From: GCA-2718845 sp913041905
GTDB taxonomy: Bacteria; Pseudomonadota; Gammaproteobacteria; GCA-002705445; GCA-002716945
NCBI GenBank assembly: GCA_913041905.1
Contig: CAJWJQ010000028.1
Span: forward strand, 1 to 15,409
DNA: 15,409 nt
Reading direction: 5' to 3'
The translations under genes and the position numbers were made by a program. The first letter of the stretch is position 1. Each line of letters begins with the position of its first letter. The notes under the pieces were generated by a model. That model did no database searches and was not told where the DNA came from. It saw only the letters and a program-made list of their open reading frames with translations. Below are positions 6,772 through 14,981 of this stretch, in pieces.

Positions 6772-7728
6772 ATGACTAAAGTGAAAGGAGATTTATCTAA
6801 AAAACCCAGGCATCTAATTCAAGTTGTTGGAAGACGAACGGGTATAAGTTCTGATGTTATTCGCGCATGGGAGAGAAGATATGGGGCAATTATTTCTGAA
6901 AGAACTGAAACAAACAGAAGATTGTATACAGACGATGACATTGAGAAACTTACTTTGCTTAGAAGAGCAATACATGCTGGCAGAAGAATAGGCGATATAG
7001 CAAATTTATCTTATGATGATTTATTTGAACTAGTCATGGGTGATGAATCCAATAGCGCACGTTCATATGCGCGACCAAACACTGGCACTGTAATGGAACT
7101 ATTTGACGAGGCATCTACTGCTATCCATGAAATGGACTCTAATAAACTAGATATTTCGTTAGCTAACGCAATAGCTATGTTAAGTACTACAGATTTTTTG
7201 ATGGAATTTTTAAAACCACTACATGTATATATTAATGATGAGTGTAATAGAGGTTCTATAAGATACATTCAAGAAAAATTCGCAAAACTTTGTATTAGAA
7301 ATTGTCTTTCAAACCTATCTACAAAATTTAGATCCGTAAAAGATGAAGGCCCAAGCTTGCTTATTGGCTCTTTAATAGCTGAATATGAAAATTTAGATAC
7401 TCTGATGCATATAATTGTTGCTCAAAACATTGGTTGGAATGTAACTTATGTGGGTAATGGAGTACCTCACGATGAATTAATTTATATGGCTAATGAAATT
7501 AGAGCAAGAGCCATGATTATTGCGTTAAATACTGAAAGAGACATTGCTAGAAAATCACATGAAATTAAAACAATAAAAAGTCTCGCAGACCAAAAAGATA
7601 ATATTGTTTTAATAGGAAAACAGTCTCATAATTATACCCAGCTTGCTGATGACGTTAAGGCAATTATCTCTAATGACCTTAGCTCTTTTCGCTTAACCAT
7701 GGAAAGACTATACGGATTAATTAGATAA
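6772..7728 (+). CDS. MerR-family regulator with degenerate B12-binding-like domain (CarA/CarH/LitR-like)
   Basis: A 318-residue DNA-binding protein. Residues about 13-80 form a MerR winged helix-turn-helix: HLIQVVGRRTGISSDVIRAW, ERRYG (34-38), then NRRLYTDDDIEKLTLLR. Residues about 105-180 fit the four-helix cap of CarH-like proteins, and 194-316 fit a Rossmann-like B12-binding fold (PSLLIGSLIAEYENLDT, then GWNVTYVGNGVPHDEL at 221-235). The cobalamin residues are not conserved: where CarH has the EH pair this protein has Gln167-Glu168-Lys169, no Trp is present in the cap, and the lower-ligand histidine of GERHELG-type motifs is replaced in AEYENLD (203-209). B12 sensing is therefore doubtful, and another ligand or none is possible. 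It is preceded by an operator-like array and a divergent small-RNA promoter, and overlaps valS tail to tail by 12 bp. No Shine-Dalgarno is seen. The regulon is unknown. Confidence 0.85.
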   Translation: MTKVKGDLSKKPRHLIQVVGRRTGISSDVIRAWERRYGAIISERTETNRRLYTDDDIEKLTLLRRAIHAGRRIGDIANLSYDDLFELVMGDESNSARSYARPNTGTVMELFDEASTAIHEMDSNKLDISLANAIAMLSTTDFLMEFLKPLHVYINDECNRGSIRYIQEKFAKLCIRNCLSNLSTKFRSVKDEGPSLLIGSLIAEYENLDTLMHIIVAQNIGWNVTYVGNGVPHDELIYMANEIRARAMIIALNTERDIARKSHEIKTIKSLADQKDNIVLIGKQSHNYTQLADDVKAIISNDLSSFRLTMERLYGLIR

Positions 7729-10461
7729 AACTTTCAAAAGTTCTTTCACTGATTTTATTTCATTATTATAGTGTGTTTTTTTATTTAAATTCTCCTCAAT
7801 AATATTCGATGGTGCTTTTTCTATAAAATCTTTATTATTTAATTTGTTTTCAATTTTTATTAAGTTAGTTTCAAGGTTTAGTAGATTTTTAGTTAATCTA
7901 TTTTTTTCAACAGCGATATCTATAATATTTTTTATAGGCATGAATATTTTTAAATTTTTGAGAGTTACAGTTATACATTCTTCAATATTATAATTATCTG
8001 AATTAATTTCTAATTTATTAATTTTTACTAAATTTATAATAGTATTCTCATTGCAGTTAATTATTTTTTTTACAAAATCATCGTTTGTTTTACAAAATAC
8101 ATCTAACTTTGTTTTTGGGTGTATATTGAGATCACTTCTGGTTTTTCTAATTATGTTGACAATATTTTTTAATATACTAACTTCATTATGTATATTTTCA
8201 TCATGGAATACTTTTTGTTGTGATGGGAATTTTGCATTCATCAATATAGCATCATTAGTATAATTTAGATTATTCATTTCTTTCCATATCTCTTCTGTGA
8301 TATATGGAATAATTGGATGACATAATTTAAGAATTATTTGTAGCGTATATATTAGAATGTTTTTAGTGTATTCATTTCCTTTTTCTATTTCTATTTTTGA
8401 AATTTCAAGATACCAATCACAATATTCATTCCATATAAAACTATATAAAGATGCTGCCATTAGGTCAAATCTATATGTTGTAGAATGCTTTTTATATTCT
8501 GTTACTAATTCATCCAGTTTAATAATTATATATTTCTCATACGTGGTAAGCTCATCAAATTTTATTTTTTCCTCAAATACATAGCCTTCAGTTGACATAT
8601 ACACAAATCTCGACGCATTCCAAAGTTTATTGCAAAAATTTCTATACCCTTCAATTCTTTGTAAATCAAAATTTATATCTCTTCCGGTTGAAGCTAAAGC
8701 GCAAAAGCAAAACCTTAATGCATCAGCACCATACGGCTTTATACCATTAGGAAATTCGTCTTGAGTTTTTTTAATTATTTTTTCTTTTAAGTGTGGTTGT
8801 ATTAAATTAGAGGTTCTTTTATTAATCAAAGAATCTAAGTCAATTCCATCAATAATATCAATAGGATCTATAACATTCCCAATTGATTTTGACATTTTTT
8901 TACCTTCAGAATCTCTTACCAAGCCATGTATATAAATTGCTTTAAATGGAACTTTTTTAATAAATTTTATTCCCATCATGATCATTCTAGCAACCCAGAA
9001 AAAGATTATATCAAACCCTGTTACCAGAACACTAGTTGGATAGTATAGTTCTAATTCTTTGGTTTTTTCAGGCCAACCCAATGTCGTGAATGGCCATAAA
9101 GCAGAAGAGAACCAAGTATCTAAGACATCATTATCTTGTTGTAGTTTAACATCGTTAGATATTTTATTTTTTTGTCTAACTTCTTTTTCATCATTACCAA
9201 CAAAAATATTACCCTCTTCATCATACCAGGCAGGTATTCTATGACCCCACCATATTTGTCGGCTTATACACCAATCTTCTATATCATTTAGCCAGTTAAA
9301 ATATATTTTTTCCCAATTCTTTGGAATAAACTTAATGTTAGATTCTTTTACAGCATTAATTGCTGGCTTTACCAAAGTATCCATTTTCATAAACCATTGG
9401 TTTGTTAATAATGGCTCTATAATTTCACCAGACCTTTCCCCTATAGGAAGTGTTATTTTGTGATCTTCTACTTTATTAAGAAGTCGTATTTTCTCCAGTT
9501 CTTTTATGACAATTTTTCTTGATTCATGTATATTTTTACCTTCAAAAATTTTACCAACATTTTTATTGAAAGTTCCATCTTTATTTAAAATGTTAATGAA
9601 TGGTAAATTATGTTTTTTACCTAATAAATAGTCATTAAAGTCATGAGCTGGAGTTACTTTCACACACCCTGTTCCAAACTCTTTATCTATTTTTTTATCT
9701 TGTATAATAGGTATTGTTCTATTGATAATTGGAATTATTACTTTTTTGCCTATTAGATTTTTATATCTTGAATCACTTGGATTTATACATATTGCACTAT
9801 CACCAAATAGAGTTTCCGGTCTTGTTGTGGCAACCGTAACTTTTTCATTAGATTCTAATACATTATAATCAATATAATACAACTTGCCATTTTTCTCTGT
9901 ATTAGTGACTTCTAAGTCTGAAAGTGCAGTTTGTAATTTTATGTCCCAATTAACTAATCTATTCCCTCTATAAATAATCTTTTCATCATGTAATGTGATG
10001 AATACTTTCTTTACAGCTTCACTTAGCCCGTCATCCATAGTAAATCTATTTCTGGTCCAATCTGCCGATGACCCCAATCTTTTAGTTTGATTAATAATAG
10101 TGTTGCCAGACTCTTCTTTCCATTTCCAAATTTCATCTACAAGTTTTTCTCTTCCGATATCATCCCTTGATATCCCTTTGTGAGATAGATTATTTTCAAC
10201 AACTAACTGTGTTGCTATTCCTGCGTGGTCAGTACCAGGCTGCCAGAGAACACTTTTGCCCAACATTCTATTATATCGAATTAAAATATCTATAATTGTG
10301 TGTTGAAAAGCATGCCCCATATGTAATGTTCCAGTTACATTTGGAGGAGGTAGCACTATTGAGTAATTAGATTTTAAATTTTTTGCTACAAAACAATTAT
10401 TTTTAATCCATTTGTCGTAGATATTCTTCTCAATTTCATCTGGTGAATATTTTATGTCCAT
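7717..10461 (-). CDS. valS: Valyl-tRNA synthetase ValS
   Basis: ValS charges tRNA-Val with valine and edits mischarged threonine, in the cytoplasm. It is a class Ia enzyme of 914 residues, a normal length. The ATP-binding HMGH is at 47-50 within PPPNVTGTLHMGH, and KMSKS is at 522-526. The editing domain shows TTRPET (212-217) and TPAHDFNDY (270-278). WCISRQIWWGHRIPAWYDEE and DVLDTWFSSALWPF are the usual core. The anticodon-binding part follows, including the GRDINFD and NFCNKLWNASRF regions, and the C-terminus (about 850-914) is the Lys/Asn/Glu-rich coiled coil of bacterial ValS. The sequence is closest by eye to the E. coli type. It is the last gene of pepA-holC-valS; its ATG directly abuts the holC stop codon. 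A weak GAGAA lies seven bases before the ATG. Confidence 0.98.
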   Translation of the reverse strand: MDIKYSPDEIEKNIYDKWIKNNCFVAKNLKSNYSIVLPPPNVTGTLHMGHAFQHTIIDILIRYNRMLGKSVLWQPGTDHAGIATQLVVENNLSHKGISRDDIGREKLVDEIWKWKEESGNTIINQTKRLGSSADWTRNRFTMDDGLSEAVKKVFITLHDEKIIYRGNRLVNWDIKLQTALSDLEVTNTEKNGKLYYIDYNVLESNEKVTVATTRPETLFGDSAICINPSDSRYKNLIGKKVIIPIINRTIPIIQDKKIDKEFGTGCVKVTPAHDFNDYLLGKKHNLPFINILNKDGTFNKNVGKIFEGKNIHESRKIVIKELEKIRLLNKVEDHKITLPIGERSGEIIEPLLTNQWFMKMDTLVKPAINAVKESNIKFIPKNWEKIYFNWLNDIEDWCISRQIWWGHRIPAWYDEEGNIFVGNDEKEVRQKNKISNDVKLQQDNDVLDTWFSSALWPFTTLGWPEKTKELELYYPTSVLVTGFDIIFFWVARMIMMGIKFIKKVPFKAIYIHGLVRDSEGKKMSKSIGNVIDPIDIIDGIDLDSLINKRTSNLIQPHLKEKIIKKTQDEFPNGIKPYGADALRFCFCALASTGRDINFDLQRIEGYRNFCNKLWNASRFVYMSTEGYVFEEKIKFDELTTYEKYIIIKLDELVTEYKKHSTTYRFDLMAASLYSFIWNEYCDWYLEISKIEIEKGNEYTKNILIYTLQIILKLCHPIIPYITEEIWKEMNNLNYTNDAILMNAKFPSQQKVFHDENIHNEVSILKNIVNIIRKTRSDLNIHPKTKLDVFCKTNDDFVKKIINCNENTIINLVKINKLEINSDNYNIEECITVTLKNLKIFMPIKNIIDIAVEKNRLTKNLLNLETNLIKIENKLNNKDFIEKAPSNIIEENLNKKTHYNNEIKSVKELLKVLSN

Positions 10462-10887
10462 TTATAAATTCTCATATTTTATATCAAGATTATCGTTTTT
10501 GTAATATTTATATTTTTCTCTCGCATAATCTTTTTGTGATTTATTTTGGGTGACTATTTCAATTAATATTTCAAAATCATTACTTTTTTCTTTTTCTTCC
10601 ATGTTTAAGTTAAATAAAACATTGTAGTTGTCAGCATCATAATCATATTTATTATCACATAATAGAACACTAGCATCTTTGTCAAAATTATCTCTAGTGC
10701 AATGAGGTATGAAGCTAATTTGTTCAAACGTCCATAACATAGCATCAAGATTGCTTAAGAGGGACTTATCATTTGTTTTTACCACAATTTTATATTTTTG
10801 TTTATAGTACATCTTAATAATCTGACAAATAGATTTTTCTAAATCATTAGATGTATTCAAGATAAAAAAATGAACTTGTGTTTTCAA
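10462..10887 (-). CDS. holC: DNA polymerase III chi subunit HolC
   Basis: Chi is a clamp-loader accessory subunit that links DNA polymerase III to single-strand-binding protein. The protein is 141 residues. Recognition rests on the N-terminal strand VHFFILNTS, followed by an early helix, on LDAMLWTFEQISFIPH (48-63), which corresponds to the family's LDxxLWTF-x-SFxPH, and on its position between pepA and valS, the conserved proteobacterial place for holC. The start is TTG (10885-10887), one base after the pepA stop codon; no ATG fits the conserved N-terminus, and TTG gives MKTQVHFF, close to E. coli HolC. The C-terminal 30 residues are unusually Lys/Tyr/Asn-rich and look poorly conserved. With a TTG start and no visible Shine-Dalgarno, translation is probably coupled to pepA. 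Confidence 0.85.
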   Translation of the reverse strand: MKTQVHFFILNTSNDLEKSICQIIKMYYKQKYKIVVKTNDKSLLSNLDAMLWTFEQISFIPHCTRDNFDKDASVLLCDNKYDYDADNYNVLFNLNMEEKEKSNDFEILIEIVTQNKSQKDYAREKYKYYKNDNLDIKYENL

Positions 10888-10888
10888 T

Positions 10889-12352
10889 TTATTGATTCGA
10901 TCTTATAAAGTCTACTAATAAACTCACTGGTCTTCCAGTAGATCCTTTGTTTTCTCCTACTTCCCATGCTGTACCAGCAATATCAAGGTGTGCCCATTTT
11001 ATTCCTTCTGTAAATTTAGCCAAGAATGCAGCAGCAGTAATTGCTCCACCATATCTTCCGCCTATGTTCTGTATATCTGCAAAATTAGTTTTTAACTCTT
11101 TAAAATAATCATCATATAACGGGAGTTGCCAAACTCTATCACCAGTTTTTTCAGCTGATTTTTTTATTAGTTCTGCAAGCTCTTGGTTATTCGCAAATAA
11201 ACCACTTGGATATTTTCCTAAACCTACAAGACAGGCTCCAGTCAAAGTAGCCATATCAATCATATATCTAGGTTTATATTTTTTTGCGTAAGTTATTGCA
11301 TCGCATAATACCAATCTACCTTCAGCATCAGTATTTAATATTTCAATTGTAATACCTGACATACTCTTAACCACATCTCCTGGTCGAGTAGCTTGACTAC
11401 CAGGCATATTTTCAGAACAAGCAATAACCCCAACTATATTTGTTTTAATTTTCATTTCTGCACAAGATCTTATAGTTCCTATAACGCTTCCCGCTCCAGA
11501 CATATCAAATTTCATTTCATCCATATTTACTGATGGTTTTATAGATATGCCTCCAGTATCAAACGTTATACCCTTTCCAATTAAGACAATTGGAGATTTT
11601 TTCTTTACCGGCATATATTCTATCGTAACAATCTTTCCAGGCTCCTTACTACCTTTTGAAACTGCAAGAAAGGCACCCATACCTAGAGCTTTCATTTTAT
11701 TTTCTTCTATCACCGTCACTTTTAGTAACTTATTAATTTTCTTTAATTTTTTTGCCTCATTACTTAAAAATGATGGGGTACATATATTTGGAGGGGTATT
11801 ACCAAGATCTTTTGCTAGACTTATACCATTAGATAAGGCTTTTCCAATTTTAATATATTCACTAAATTTTTTTATATTTATAGTGGATTTAGAAGATAAA
11901 ACGCATGTTTTTAAGCTTATTATTTCTTTTTCTTTTTTGTGTAAATATTTATATTTTGCATTTTCTATTGCAGTAATTAACATTTCATAAGATGTTTTAG
12001 TTTTACTAGAAATAATATTTTCTGTATTTATAGAAAGGGTTTTTGTCTTCGTTTTTATAACTTTTTTTATTATTCCTCCTATCACCTTATTAAAGATAAT
12101 GGGATTAAATTTCGTCTTATTTCCCAAGCCGAACAATAATATTTGAACATTATTCTCTAAATCATCAAAAGATCTATAATCTCCCAATTTTCCAGCAAAA
12201 TTATTATTTGTAAAAATTCTTTTTATTAAATTATGGGTAGATTTTGATACCCATTTATCTAAATGGGTTATTTGCTTATTATCAAATACGCCAATTAAGT
12301 GCATATCGACATCTTTGGTGCTTTTGTTTGATTTTGAGTATTTATAATCCAT
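10889..12352 (-). CDS. pepA: Leucyl aminopeptidase PepA (M17)
   Basis: A cytoplasmic two-metal aminopeptidase that removes N-terminal residues, with Leu typical; in E. coli PepA also binds DNA in Xer recombination and carAB control. I choose ATG at 12350-12352 (487 residues) over the TTG five codons upstream, because AGGCGG lies four bases before this ATG. With that numbering the M17 ligands and catalytic residues are Lys260 and Asp265 (IGKGITFDTGG), Asp283 (FDMSGAGS), Asp342 and Glu344 (NTDAEGRL) and Arg346, each ten below E. coli numbering. The N-terminal regulatory domain (about 1-160) is divergent and Lys-rich, as usual. The C-terminal half keeps DMATLTGACLVGLG and ADIQNIGGRYGGAITAAAFL. 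It is the first gene of the pepA-holC-valS operon and divergent from lptF across 87 bp. Confidence 0.96.
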   Translation of the reverse strand: MDYKYSKSNKSTKDVDMHLIGVFDNKQITHLDKWVSKSTHNLIKRIFTNNNFAGKLGDYRSFDDLENNVQILLFGLGNKTKFNPIIFNKVIGGIIKKVIKTKTKTLSINTENIISSKTKTSYEMLITAIENAKYKYLHKKEKEIISLKTCVLSSKSTINIKKFSEYIKIGKALSNGISLAKDLGNTPPNICTPSFLSNEAKKLKKINKLLKVTVIEENKMKALGMGAFLAVSKGSKEPGKIVTIEYMPVKKKSPIVLIGKGITFDTGGISIKPSVNMDEMKFDMSGAGSVIGTIRSCAEMKIKTNIVGVIACSENMPGSQATRPGDVVKSMSGITIEILNTDAEGRLVLCDAITYAKKYKPRYMIDMATLTGACLVGLGKYPSGLFANNQELAELIKKSAEKTGDRVWQLPLYDDYFKELKTNFADIQNIGGRYGGAITAAAFLAKFTEGIKWAHLDIAGTAWEVGENKGSTGRPVSLLVDFIRSNQ

Positions 12353-12356
12353 ATAT

Positions 12357-12362
12357 CCGCCT
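12357..12362 (-). promoter_or_regulatory. Ribosome binding site of pepA
   Basis: AGGCGG on the minus strand (five of six matches to AGGAGG) lies four bases before ATG 12350-12352. It is the only clear Shine-Dalgarno sequence I find in the window, and it decides the pepA start against the upstream in-frame TTG at 12365-12367, which it would follow. Confidence 0.6.
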
Positions 12363-12439
12363 ATCAATTATTTTATGAAAACATACACTAGATTAACATT
12401 TTTTTTAAAACTTGTTAAAATTAGATAAATATATTATTA

Positions 12440-13510
12440 ATGAAAATTCTCGATAAATATCTTATTAAGGAAATTGTAGGTTCTACCCTAGCAGTTTTTG
12501 GCATTTTTATGATTATATTATCTGCAAATACGATGCTTAGGCTTATTGAAGAGGCATCTTTGGGAAACTTCCCTTCATATTTGTTATTTCCTATAATAAT
12601 TATAAAAATAACCCAATACTCCATCTATCTAATACCAATAAGTCTGTTTTTTGGTATAATTCTCTCATTGGGTAGATTCTATAACAGTAATGAGATGGCC
12701 GTTATATCTTCGTCAGGACAATCACCTAAAAATTTAGCTAAGATCATTTCTAATGTAATACTTCCAGCAGCATTTTTAGTTGGACTATTTTCTTTATATA
12801 TAACACCGTCAGCAACTGAGTATAGGTATCAGTTAGAACATAGGTTAAATAGTGAAGAGAGGATAGAAGAGATTAACCCAGGAAGATTTGCTTCATCGCA
12901 GAATGGAAGAGCAACATTTTTTGTGGAAAGCATCAAAAAAGGACGCCTTAACAAAATATTTTTTAGTTCAATAGGAAGTGACACAAACACTGTAGAAAAC
13001 TCAAAAACTGCCTCGTATTATACAGATGAGCATAATAGAAAATATTTATTAATGAAAGAAGGTATCATAAGCGAAGTAATTTCCCCTATGTATACAACAA
13101 CAAGAAAAACTGTATACAAAGAGCATGGCATACAACTAGGACAAGATATACCTAAATTTTATAATACTAAATTCGACTCCATGAGTACGATAGAGTTATT
13201 TCGGAGTGAAAACATTGAATCATCTGCAGAATTACAATCAAGGCTATTATTGCCAATTGCAACTCTATTATTAGGGTTTATAGCTATCCCATTGAGTTAT
13301 TCTTCACCAAGAAAAGGCAGGTATAATAAAATATTTTTTGGCGCCATGGTTTATTTTATATATTTCATATTAATATCTATAGCTAAAAAACTATATTTAT
13401 TAAATCATACCCCAATATTTTTTGGCACATGGTGGGTCCATGTAATGGTAGCTATTGTAATTTTTCTTATTTATACAAATGATATGAATAAAATACCCAG
13501 TAGAAGCTAA
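12440..13510 (+). CDS. lptF: LPS export ABC transporter permease LptF
   Basis: LptF is one of the two inner-membrane permeases of the LptB2FG transporter, which extracts lipopolysaccharide and passes it to the LptC-A-D/E bridge. The protein is 356 residues, normal for the YjgP/YjgQ family. The start MKILDKYLIKEIVGSTLAVF is the family's short amphipathic N-terminus leading into helix 1 (about 12-35). Helices follow near 50-78 and 96-118, then a periplasmic beta-jellyroll domain (about 125-260, including NPGRFASSQNGRATFFVES), then three C-terminal helices from about 265 to 350. EMAVISSSGQSP (83-94) is the conserved cytoplasmic loop that couples to LptB. It is divergent from pepA, as in E. coli, and its stop codon overlaps the lptG start by one base. 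No Shine-Dalgarno is seen. Confidence 0.94.
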   Translation: MKILDKYLIKEIVGSTLAVFGIFMIILSANTMLRLIEEASLGNFPSYLLFPIIIIKITQYSIYLIPISLFFGIILSLGRFYNSNEMAVISSSGQSPKNLAKIISNVILPAAFLVGLFSLYITPSATEYRYQLEHRLNSEERIEEINPGRFASSQNGRATFFVESIKKGRLNKIFFSSIGSDTNTVENSKTASYYTDEHNRKYLLMKEGIISEVISPMYTTTRKTVYKEHGIQLGQDIPKFYNTKFDSMSTIELFRSENIESSAELQSRLLLPIATLLLGFIAIPLSYSSPRKGRYNKIFFGAMVYFIYFILISIAKKLYLLNHTPIFFGTWWVHVMVAIVIFLIYTNDMNKIPSRS

Positions 13511-14583
13511 TGATTATACCTTTTTATTTATTTAAGAGATTTTTACTAGGACTGTTTGTCAGTATAGTTGTACTTGTTTCCATAGAAACTTTTTTCTCTT
13601 TTACAGCTGAGATTAAATATTTAGATCAAGGCAGGTATGATTTAACTACTATTTTAAAATACATTATTTTAAATATTCCAAAAAGTATCGATATCATGTA
13701 TCCATACGCTGTTTTAATAGGAGCAATGCTATCATTGGGTGCTATGGCCTCAGATATGGAGTTCGTCTCGATGCAGTCAGCTGGTATTTCTGTAACTAAA
13801 ATTATTTCAATTATAATAATACAGGTATTTCTATTTTCTTGTATTTTTTACTATGTTACTGATTCTATAATACCAAAATATAGTAGCAAAGCAGAGAGGA
13901 AAAAAAATCTTGCTTTAAATAAAAAAATAATATTCCATAATAATGGCATTTGGTTTAAGGATAAATCTACTTTTATAAAAATTGATGAAATATATTCTGA
14001 TTCACATTTACAAGGTATTACAATGTATGATTATGATAAAAACGATAAATTAATATCTGTAAAATATATTAAAAAAGCTTATGCAGATAATAATGAATGG
14101 TCTCTTGAAAATATAACTGAAATTTTTTTAGACTCTTATCCTATAATTAAAAAATATCATGCAGAACAGACGTTAAACAATTTTATTGACAAGAATCTTA
14201 TTTCTATTAAAACACAAAAGTCCTACAATATATCATTGCGGAATGTTGAAAAAAACATTAGATATCTTGAAAAGAATAATCTAGACAGCAGTATACAAAA
14301 AAAAATATTTTGGGAAAAAATATTTAAACCTCTTTCTACAGTAATAATGTTATTTTTAGCGATGCCATTTATATTTGGAAAGCTTAGGTCAACAAATGCG
14401 AGCAAGAGAATTGTTATAGGTGTATTTATAGGAATATCATTTTTTATTATTTCTTCAATCTTGCCAAATATTGGCATGCTAATAGGGTTAACGCCATTTA
14501 TAAATGTTTTATTGCCACATTTAGTCTTTGTAATAGTAGGAAAATATTTATATGAATATCAGTTAGAAGCTGGGTTGCGATAA
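13510..14583 (+). CDS. lptG: LPS export ABC transporter permease LptG
   Basis: LptG is the partner permease of LptF in LptB2FG. It is 357 residues with the same plan: helix 1 (about 10-32), ETFFSFTAEIKYLDQGRYD (26-44), helices at about 57-78 and 96-118, a periplasmic domain (about 130-265) and three C-terminal helices. DMEFVSMQSAGISVTK (77-92) is the LptB-coupling loop. Lys36, just after helix 1, lies about where E. coli LptG has the lysine (Lys34) that contacts lipopolysaccharide; this assignment is by eye. The start overlaps the lptF stop (TAATG), showing translational coupling. The last 25 bp overlap the opposing RDD gene, so no dedicated terminator follows. LptB, LptA and LptC are not in the window. 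Confidence 0.94.
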   Translation: MIIPFYLFKRFLLGLFVSIVVLVSIETFFSFTAEIKYLDQGRYDLTTILKYIILNIPKSIDIMYPYAVLIGAMLSLGAMASDMEFVSMQSAGISVTKIISIIIIQVFLFSCIFYYVTDSIIPKYSSKAERKKNLALNKKIIFHNNGIWFKDKSTFIKIDEIYSDSHLQGITMYDYDKNDKLISVKYIKKAYADNNEWSLENITEIFLDSYPIIKKYHAEQTLNNFIDKNLISIKTQKSYNISLRNVEKNIRYLEKNNLDSSIQKKIFWEKIFKPLSTVIMLFLAMPFIFGKLRSTNASKRIVIGVFIGISFFIISSILPNIGMLIGLTPFINVLLPHLVFVIVGKYLYEYQLEAGLR

Positions 14584-14981
14584 TTATTTTTCTTCACTAT
14601 TCTAGTTTTAGATATAACATCTTGAAGTGATTTTTTGCTAAATAATAATAATAGATGACCGCCTACTAGCGCAAATATAATTCGTAATAGACATTGACTA
14701 ATAGATATTTTGTCATTAGCTTGAACATTAACAAGGTAAGTTCTCCAACTTTTCATTCCAAGTGTTTGACCATGATTAATCCAGAACCAAGAATAATATG
14801 TAACTATTATTATAAAAAGATAAATTTGATAAAATGTACTATTCGTTATTGCGGCACCATCTGAAAATAACAATATAGGAATAGTTAAGAAAAATAGAAC
14901 AGAAAATAAAAGCATTAAATCATAAAGGCATATTAATATATTTTTTATAAACCCAATTCCCTCATAAATTTTATTTTTCAT
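14559..14981 (-). CDS. RDD-family membrane protein
   Basis: A small inner-membrane protein of 140 residues with the RDD plan. A first helix holds the acidic residue (LICLYDLMLLFSVLFF, about 17-32), a second lies at about 50-70, HGQTLGMKSWRTYLVN (69-84) is the family's conserved middle loop (GQTxGxxxxxxxVV-like), a third hydrophobic stretch lies at about 98-115, and the end QDVISKTRIV (119-128) matches the usual DxxSxTxVV. The Arg-Asp-Asp signature is only partly kept (Lys at the Arg position). Function is unknown; some family members have been linked to ion transport. The ATG overlaps the moeA stop codon (ATGA), implying coupled expression. The 3' end overlaps lptG by 25 bp. RDD genes often neighbour lptFG/pepA in gammaproteobacteria. 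Confidence 0.82.
   Translation of the reverse strand: MKNKIYEGIGFIKNILICLYDLMLLFSVLFFLTIPILLFSDGAAITNSTFYQIYLFIIIVTYYSWFWINHGQTLGMKSWRTYLVNVQANDKISISQCLLRIIFALVGGHLLLLFSKKSLQDVISKTRIVKKNNYRNPASN

Noticed and set aside
11547..11990. Plus-strand ORF of 147 codons inside pepA
   Set aside because: Antisense shadow of the well-conserved M17 coding sequence; its hydrophobic translation shows no recognisable domain.
12353..12367. TTG at 12365-12367 as pepA start
   Set aside because: The AGGCGG ribosome binding site would lie inside the coding sequence; the ATG four bases after it is the better start.
12353..12439. Divergent promoters in the pepA/lptF spacer
   Set aside because: Promoters must be near here, but I found no pair of boxes with acceptable matches and spacing on either strand, so none is listed.
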